Below, one piece after another: positions 1-5,345 of a stretch of 5,345 nucleotides of DNA. The stretch is from NCBI GenBank assembly GCA_900552775.1, contig USAP01000124.1, positions 1-5,345 on the forward strand, read 5' to 3'. Within the stretch, counting starts at the first letter, position 1. Each line of letters starts with the position of its first letter. Position numbers and translations under genes: made by a program. This DNA comes from an uncultured Eubacteriales bacterium (GTDB lineage Bacteria > Bacillota > Clostridia > UMGS1883 > UMGS1540). Under the pieces are notes generated by a model. The model saw only the letters and a list, made by a program, of their open reading frames with translations. It was not told the origin of the DNA and searched no databases.

Positions 1-1614
1 GATATCACTTATAGCTTTAAGTGATGTAAACGAGTCGCACGCGATTGCAGTAAGAGTTAAATTTTCTGCATCGGGCACAGTGGTGGATACCGAATAAGTA
101 TCACTTCCCGGGAGAATGCTTACGGTTTTCGGAACTACTTTTATTATACGGTTTCCGTCTGATACTGTCATAATAAGCAAAACAGGAACCGGAGCTTCTG
201 TGTCATTTGTAAACTGAAAATCGCAGCTTAAATCATTTCCCGGAACAAGTTGTTTCTTCGAAACCACTTTGTTGCCGAGGCTTTTAAAAGATGCTCCTGT
301 AAATGCACATCCGCTGCTTTCTGTTTTAAGAAAAGCCTTTGCATTTAAAGAAACACTTCTGCCGTCCCAAAACTGTATCTTATCAGAAAGAACTGCTTCG
401 ATTTCTGCTCCGTAGGGAAGCTGCTCAGAAAGAGGAAGGGAAATCACATTGCTTTCCGCATCGTACTGCGGAGTTGTATTAACGGGGCTTCCGTTTACAA
501 GCAGTGTAACATTTTCCGCTGTGATGCTCTCCGGTTTTAATTTTTCGTTCATCAAAAGCTTAATAGCCGAGCTGTTTACGGGAACTAAATCTGTTTTGTC
601 TCCGATTTCTGTAGCTGCACTTATGCTCTTAATACCACTATAACTGTAATAACTGTAAATATCAATATTGTCAATAGTGTAGCTTGCATCTGATGCTGCC
701 GTAGCATCTTGAGCAGTCAGACGAAGTCTTGCAACATACATATTTCCATCCAGCGGTACAGTATTATCAACTGTTGTTACATAGTCATCATCTATGTAAA
801 GAGCTGTTTTACGGGTTTTGAAATCCATAATAAGTTTTATGTGCATCCATTCTCCGGCTTTATAGGAAAAATTCGTTCCTTGAACCTTGCCGCTGTTGTT
901 TAAAAACATTTTCTGTTCGGGGAAGAAGTAGCTCCCGTTTTCAGATGTTTTGAATTCGTCTGCAAAGATTATATTATTTGCGGACATTTTGAGGTCAAAT
1001 TCTGTGCACACAATATATGAAGGATATTTGTTGTTTGTTGTGTTTGTAACAAACTGAATATATGGTCCGCCCCAAACGTTTGTTGCAGTCCCGTTAAGAA
1101 AAAGTTCTACTGCACTGTCTTCCGTGCCGTCCTTGCCTTGTGCCATAAGTGCATATGATGATTTATCACCCGAAGCAGTGTGGGCGATATTTACGCCGGC
1201 GGGATATTCGGTTATTTTTTTGTCTTCACCATATTTGAAGCCTTCGTTAAAATTATTGGAATAACCTGTAATTTTCAGGTCATATGTAAACGTAAACGTA
1301 CTTTTTGCACTCACAAGCGAACCGTCAGACAACACAGCATAGATTGTTATGTTATGTTCGCCTGCATAAAGGTCAAGTGCGGAGGCGGAGAATGAAATTT
1401 CTCCGCTTTCGCTTTTCTTTTCAATTATCTTTCCGTCAAATTCTAATATAACTTCCGTCACGGATGAATCTGCAGAAACTAAAATTTCTTCAAGGGATGA
1501 AACCTTGCTTCCGTCTTTGGGAGAAACAATGACAACTTCTCCCTCGGCAAACACTACGGGGGCAAGTGTCATAATAAATATTGAGATAAGTAGCAAAGAT
1601 ATTATTTTTTTCAC
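1..1614 (-). CDS. Secreted multidomain protein with Ig-like, jelly-roll and Big_5-like domains (3' end missing)
   Basis: The frame runs from GTG at 1614 for 538 codons to the window edge without a stop. GTG is chosen because an AAGGAGGG ribosome binding site lies 7 bases upstream and a classic signal peptide follows at once: two lysines, a hydrophobic core, and likely cleavage after VFA at residue 23. The mature part is predicted all-beta. It has an Ig-like domain (about 25-110, starting with an SPKDG turn), a LamG/ConA-like jelly roll (about 122-327, ending in DNIDIYS), a Big_5-like domain (about 328-432, with NEKLKPESI and LPYGAEI) and a C-terminal beta domain (about 435-538) ending in CDSFTSLKAI. 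I see no catalytic motif, so glycan binding, adhesion or scaffolding is inferred. It follows the lyase gene by 13 bases and shares a jelly-roll type with it. The ending resembles C-terminal modules of Clostridia and Paenibacillus surface proteins, so the stop may lie just outside. Exact function is not recognised. Confidence 0.88.
   Translation of the reverse strand, partial: MKKIISLLLISIFIMTLAPVVFAEGEVVIVSPKDGSKVSSLEEILVSADSSVTEVILEFDGKIIEKKSESGEISFSASALDLYAGEHNITIYAVLSDGSLVSAKSTFTFTYDLKITGYSNNFNEGFKYGEDKKITEYPAGVNIAHTASGDKSSYALMAQGKDGTEDSAVELFLNGTATNVWGGPYIQFVTNTTNNKYPSYIVCTEFDLKMSANNIIFADEFKTSENGSYFFPEQKMFLNNSGKVQGTNFSYKAGEWMHIKLIMDFKTRKTALYIDDDYVTTVDNTVPLDGNMYVARLRLTAQDATAASDASYTIDNIDIYSYYSYSGIKSISAATEIGDKTDLVPVNSSAIKLLMNEKLKPESITAENVTLLVNGSPVNTTPQYDAESNVISLPLSEQLPYGAEIEAVLSDKIQFWDGRSVSLNAKAFLKTESSGCAFTGASFKSLGNKVVSKKQLVPGNDLSCDFQFTNDTEAPVPVLLIMTVSDGNRIIKVVPKTVSILPGSDTYSVSTTVPDAENLTLTAIACDSFTSLKAISDI
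1542..1614 (-). other. Sec signal peptide of the downstream protein, with cleavage region
   Basis: Residues 1-23 have a short positive N-region (KK), a leucine/isoleucine-rich core and a VFA cleavage motif, followed by an acidic mature start (EGE). This points to Sec export and signal peptidase I cleavage. There is no lipobox cysteine, so a lipoprotein is not supported. Cell-wall attachment, if any, would have to be encoded beyond the left edge. Confidence 0.85.
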
Positions 1615-1621
1615 TTTTAGA

Positions 1622-1629
1622 CCCTCCTT
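1622..1629 (-). promoter_or_regulatory. Ribosome binding site overlapping the upstream stop codon
   Basis: Read on the minus strand, the junction is TAAGGAGGGTCTAAAAGTG. The AAGGAGGG core is a near-perfect match to the anti-Shine-Dalgarno sequence and sits 7 bases before the GTG at 1614. Its first two A residues are the last two bases of the lyase stop codon TAA (1630-1628). This decides the GTG start of the downstream gene and suggests termination-reinitiation coupling. There is no room for a promoter or terminator between the two genes. Confidence 0.9.
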
Positions 1630-4600
1630 ATTCCTTTACTATTGCCGCAAGCTCTGTTACGGAGTTCCAATCATTTGAAGTACATGTGGCACCTAAGTAT
1701 CTTATGAATCTTACTTTTCTTGTATCAAACATAAATGAATCATACTCTGTGGTTTTACCCGAGGAGCGACCGTCAAATATTATGTAATAATTAATGCCGT
1801 CTTCGGAAACTGCGAACTTGAATATATTCTGTCTTGTGTTACCTTCGTAAACCCCAAGGGCAATACCTGAAATGTCGTAAACCTTTCCAAGGTCAACCTC
1901 TGCCCATTCATCATAGCCCTGAACAGCCCATCTTGTTGAGAAATCATTGTCAATAAGGTTTTTCTCATTGTTTGCCGCTTGGGGAACAGCGCTTACTGCA
2001 GAAGTTTGCGGAGTAAGTACCTTATATCCTTCGGGAATTCCAAGCTGAGGCATAAGTCCCGGGATAAGGTCGTCAATCATTCTTGCAGCAACATTTGTGT
2101 ATATCGTATAAGTAATTGTTCTTCCATCATTCGCTGTGATTACAACTTTTGAAGGAGTAGCGAAATCATTTGACTGAATAACCTCGCATTTTCCTATTGT
2201 AGCTGTTGCTGTTATTTTCGGAACAGGTGAACCATAAGGAACATCAATGGTATATTCAACGCGGTCCGGGTCGAAATTTTCTATTTCCACACCGTCTGCT
2301 AAAATTGTTTTAGCACGGACTTTTTCAGGAATTTCACCGTCCGGTATTTCCCATTCTGAAATAGGAACATATTTCGGAGCATCAAATGTTTCATAAGGGA
2401 GGATGGGGCTGAGTTTTACCGTTATGTAAAGCTTTCCGGATGCTTTGAGACAAAGTGCAAGTCTCTTACCCGGTGCACTGTATTCACCCTTAAGCTGGTC
2501 GGGAAGCTGAGGCGAAAGAGGAAGCGGTTTTTCTTCCTGAACTTCAAAGTGCCAGTCGGAAGCATTTGTGTCAACCTCTATTTTAAGCTTCTTGCCGTTT
2601 TTCTCCAAAATCATACTCTTTCCGTCTTCGGAAACGGTTGGGTTTGTAGTGGTATGCATAAACCATGTAATATCACTGTTGTCTTCTTTCAGGGAAATTT
2701 CATCCTGAATAATAACAGTCTGTCTGTCATCGCCGAAGTAGAAGCCTCTCTCGTAAGAGTTTACATCAAGCTTATATGGGTCTTTAAGGTCAAGAACCAT
2801 TATAGCACCTCTCGGTTTTGAAACTTCTTTTATAAGAGAAGCAGCTGTGTTGTTTTGCTGTCCTCCCCAGTAACCAATGGAGGCATCATCAGGCTTCTGA
2901 TTTATAATAATAACATTTTGTCCTTCAGGACGGCATTTGTAAACATAGTAGTGTTGTGTCCAGTAGTTTACTGATGTCATAAGGTAGTCATCAAGACCAA
3001 GCTCGCAAGCCCATCTTACACCCTGGGTATCAAAGATAAATGTGCCAAGGTCAAGATTATCGTGGTTTGTACCATTAAGACCTGCTTTAATGCCTACATA
3101 AGCACCGTCTTTTATTGTATGGGATGATTTCATAGTACCCGCATCACAGCTGTAGAAGTATTTGTCCAGCGGCAAGTCTAATTCCTCAAGGTTTTCTGTG
3201 GGACGATACCATAAAAGCGAACATCCATCTTCCGGAGCAGAAACATTTGTTCTTACAGCATCCCACGCTGCCATCAATGAATCATTGTCGTACAAAAGCG
3301 CGATGAGGTATCCCCATGAGCCGTTAAGGTTAATTTCCTGGGAATCGCCAAAGTTAAAGCTTGTACCCATAGGACCCTGAAGACCCATACACGCTGTTAA
3401 AATATCGCTCACGCCCTTTGCATCAAGAAGATCATATGTTGTTCCGCAGGCATATTTGAGTGGTGCAAGTGCGCCGCCGAAAAGATAAATCATAGCATAG
3501 TCTGTGTAGGCAGGACCTTCACTCCATGCACCGTCGGGATATGTGAGCATCAGCGGCCATTCAAGGGACTGAACGGCATTTGTAAGTACAGTCTTGCAAG
3601 CTTCAAGCTGTTTTTCGTCTGCATCGTCCATTATACTAATTGCAGTTGCAATTGCTGCACCGTTACATACACAGCCCCAGTTACCTGTTGCAGTTACCCA
3701 GTCAACACGAACTGCCTGACCGTAGTATGAATTTATATAGTGACGAAGACCTTTTTCATAAAGAACTTTTCTTGTATATGCTTTTTGCTCTTCTGTCAGA
3801 TAATCATAGATAAAATCATATCCGAGGGCGATGCCGTACATAGTTTCCGATGTGTCAAGCATTGCATAAGTATTACCGTTCCAGTGCGGCCAAGACAAAA
3901 CATTTTCCATTTCTTCCCAGCACCTTTTCGCATATACATCATCGCCTGTCATCTGATAAGCTATGCCGAGAATACGTGTTCTTTGATAAACTGATCTGGC
4001 ACTATCAAGAAAGCTGCCGGCTTCAAAAACCTGATTTACCGGCGGTCTTTCAACTTGTCTGTTTGCAAGCTTTATTGCAGCTTCAAAACTTTTGCGGCAT
4101 CTTCGGTCGGTATTTACATAGTTTTTAACCTTTTCAAGCTCCGCCTTATTTGTTATAAGTCTCGGGTGAGCTTTATTGGGTGAATGTTTTAAAAGATCAT
4201 TATAAATCTGCTCGCCGCTTGGACGATCAAACTGCATATATCTGTAAATAGTGTCAATAGGTTCATCTGTTTTAAATGTGAGATTTGAGTTTGAAAGCGC
4301 TATGGGCTTTGTATCTATTATATAGTAGTTTCTGTCGTCCAGGTATGTGTACAGTGACAAGACATTTTTACAAAACGATTCAAGAGGAAGGAAAAGTGTT
4401 CCGTCTTTTTCTGTCGGGGCACTGTCAAGTGTTTTTTCCATACCATTTATGCTTTTACTTCCGACAGTAAGAGCATTTCTGCCGTTTACCGAAATATTTT
4501 CGCCGACTTTCATAATTTCGCATCCAAATGCTTTTGAAATAAGAAAATCAGGTACCATAAATACTCCATTTTCGTCTTTGTAGGGTACAATATCAGAGAA

Positions 4601-5345
4601 ATCTTTATAATATTTTTTGTCACCGTCTATAAAGAGGGTGTCATTGTCAACCATAAAGATTTTTGCATCGCCGATAAGTTTTTTTGCCTTCTCTTCGCTT
4701 TCTGCAAGGGGAATACCCCCTGCTACCGATTTTATTTCCTCGTCGGTAAATTCTTTTAGTTTGCTGCCGGAGTAAAGAGATATATTATCCATATAGTATT
4801 CTACATCGCCTGTACCCTCAGCCGAACTTGTACGAATTGTCAGCGGCTTTGTAACGCCATGATGAATTGGACGGGTCACACACTCTTCTCCGTTTACATA
4901 AGCTGTGTATGTAACCTGAACATTATCAAAAGCAATGGCAATATGATGCCATTTGTTCGTTGACAAATTACTGGCATAGACACCATTTAAATAAAAGGAT
5001 GTGCCGTTTGCAATGGCAATTGCTCCATGCAGATCGCCCGAGTGGTCTATAATCTCTAACATACTTACTCCGCCGTCAGTTTTTATCGGATAAATATCAA
5101 ATTCGATTATATATTTATCAAGTTCATATGCCGTCTGAGAAACAACAAAGCTCGCCATAGCCATGGTCTGGGGGTTGGTATCGCTTATGTGAAGCACATT
5201 GTTTCCTTCAACATTTATAACTTCAACCTTATTGCCGTCGGGAGTAAATGTTACGTCATCGTAACTGTCAAAGTTTTTGTAGGCGTATAAAATTCCGCTT
5301 TCGGGCATTGATGTTGTTTCGGTAAATTCCAAAACCTCTGAGGAT
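1628..5345 (-). CDS. Secreted multidomain heparinase II/III-family polysaccharide lyase (5' end missing)
   Basis: Family role: lyases of this fold cleave uronic-acid polysaccharides by beta-elimination; substrate here is unknown. Residues are numbered from the TTG at 5332, giving 1,234 residues to the TAA at 1630-1628. Visible domains: LamG/ConA-like jelly roll, about 20-190; copper amine oxidase N-like domain, about 228-343, with its paired VP and LPL strands; heparinase alpha toroid, about 386-700, opening at HPRL (389-392), with NWGCVCNG (551-558), YPDGAWSEGPAY (598-609) and FNFGDS (659-664); heparinase II/III beta-sandwich, about 725-985, with NHDNLDLGTF (756-765) and GVRWACELG (771-779); cadherin-like domain, about 1003-1082; F5/8C domain, about 1104-1234, with TRWA, DLG and SEDG motifs. 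Candidate catalytic residues are Asn551, Tyr609 and His757. The frame stays open through 5344, the TTG has no usable ribosome binding site and no signal peptide follows it, so the true start lies outside the window. The lyase family is clear; the domain edges are approximate. Confidence 0.9.
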   Translation of the reverse strand, partial: SSEVLEFTETTSMPESGILYAYKNFDSYDDVTFTPDGNKVEVINVEGNNVLHISDTNPQTMAMASFVVSQTAYELDKYIIEFDIYPIKTDGGVSMLEIIDHSGDLHGAIAIANGTSFYLNGVYASNLSTNKWHHIAIAFDNVQVTYTAYVNGEECVTRPIHHGVTKPLTIRTSSAEGTGDVEYYMDNISLYSGSKLKEFTDEEIKSVAGGIPLAESEEKAKKLIGDAKIFMVDNDTLFIDGDKKYYKDFSDIVPYKDENGVFMVPDFLISKAFGCEIMKVGENISVNGRNALTVGSKSINGMEKTLDSAPTEKDGTLFLPLESFCKNVLSLYTYLDDRNYYIIDTKPIALSNSNLTFKTDEPIDTIYRYMQFDRPSGEQIYNDLLKHSPNKAHPRLITNKAELEKVKNYVNTDRRCRKSFEAAIKLANRQVERPPVNQVFEAGSFLDSARSVYQRTRILGIAYQMTGDDVYAKRCWEEMENVLSWPHWNGNTYAMLDTSETMYGIALGYDFIYDYLTEEQKAYTRKVLYEKGLRHYINSYYGQAVRVDWVTATGNWGCVCNGAAIATAISIMDDADEKQLEACKTVLTNAVQSLEWPLMLTYPDGAWSEGPAYTDYAMIYLFGGALAPLKYACGTTYDLLDAKGVSDILTACMGLQGPMGTSFNFGDSQEINLNGSWGYLIALLYDNDSLMAAWDAVRTNVSAPEDGCSLLWYRPTENLEELDLPLDKYFYSCDAGTMKSSHTIKDGAYVGIKAGLNGTNHDNLDLGTFIFDTQGVRWACELGLDDYLMTSVNYWTQHYYVYKCRPEGQNVIIINQKPDDASIGYWGGQQNNTAASLIKEVSKPRGAIMVLDLKDPYKLDVNSYERGFYFGDDRQTVIIQDEISLKEDNSDITWFMHTTTNPTVSEDGKSMILEKNGKKLKIEVDTNASDWHFEVQEEKPLPLSPQLPDQLKGEYSAPGKRLALCLKASGKLYITVKLSPILPYETFDAPKYVPISEWEIPDGEIPEKVRAKTILADGVEIENFDPDRVEYTIDVPYGSPVPKITATATIGKCEVIQSNDFATPSKVVITANDGRTITYTIYTNVAARMIDDLIPGLMPQLGIPEGYKVLTPQTSAVSAVPQAANNEKNLIDNDFSTRWAVQGYDEWAEVDLGKVYDISGIALGVYEGNTRQNIFKFAVSEDGINYYIIFDGRSSGKTTEYDSFMFDTRKVRFIRYLGATCTSNDWNSVTELAAIVKE

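Noticed and set aside
4..25. Perfect 8-base inverted repeat (4-11 and 18-25) with a 6-base loop
   Set aside because: It is AT-rich with only two G-C pairs, lies inside the open reading frame and has no T-run after it on the coding strand. It does not meet the criteria for a terminator, though the sequence beyond the left edge would settle it.
1287..1300. Short direct repeat of GTAAAC units
   Set aside because: It encodes alternating Thr/Phe in a beta strand (TFTFTY) and is too short and local to be a real repeat element.
449..1395. Plus-strand short open frames at 449-643, 709-903 and 1180-1395
   Set aside because: They lie opposite the GTG-started secreted protein, whose 538-codon frame, signal peptide and ribosome binding site are far better supported.
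1780..1968. Minus-strand short frame inside the F5/8C-coding region
   Set aside because: It is out of frame within a clear F5/8C domain, with no ribosome binding site or domain of its own.
2549..4583. Plus-strand open frames opposite the lyase gene
   Set aside because: They lack ribosome binding sites and recognisable domains, overlap one another in different frames, and lie antisense to a strongly supported long gene; they are chance frames.
5330..5332. TTG as the start codon of the lyase gene
   Set aside because: The frame is open upstream to the window edge (codons for S, S, E, V). The nearest purine run (AGAGG) is only 2 bases from the TTG, and no signal peptide follows. The gene is best treated as truncated at its 5' end.

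Overview
The window reads as part of a minus-strand operon from a carbohydrate-degrading Gram-positive anaerobe, most likely an uncultured gut-type member of the Clostridia. This placement is inferred. It rests on moderate-to-low GC by eye, strong AAGGAGGG ribosome binding, a GTG start, a Gram-positive-style signal peptide, and large secreted multidomain proteins carrying copper-amine-oxidase-N-like, Ig-like, jelly-roll and F5/8C modules. No marker gene allows a firmer placement.

Layout: coding sequence fills the whole window and both genes run right to left. From the right edge to 1628 is a very large gene, cut off at its 5' end, for a heparinase II/III-type polysaccharide lyase. Its visible domains in order are a LamG/ConA-like jelly roll, a copper amine oxidase N-terminal-like domain, the heparinase alpha toroid, the heparinase II/III beta-sandwich, a cadherin-like/Ig-like domain and a C-terminal F5/8C (discoidin) domain. 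After only 13 bases, a second gene starts with GTG at 1614 and stays open to position 1, so its 3' end is missing. It encodes a secreted, apparently non-catalytic protein: signal peptide, Ig-like domain, jelly roll, Big_5-like domain and a C-terminal beta domain.

How they may work together (inference): the ribosome binding site of the second gene overlaps the stop codon of the first, so the two are almost certainly co-transcribed and probably translationally coupled. The pair looks like a secreted or surface-attached uronic-acid polysaccharide lyase with several glycan-binding modules plus a binding or scaffold partner. The substrate cannot be assigned. The most notable detail is that three positions which I align with the zinc-site ligands of Pedobacter heparinase II are all substituted, while the candidate catalytic Asn, Tyr and His are present. 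I see no RNA gene, mobile element, CRISPR array or terminator here.
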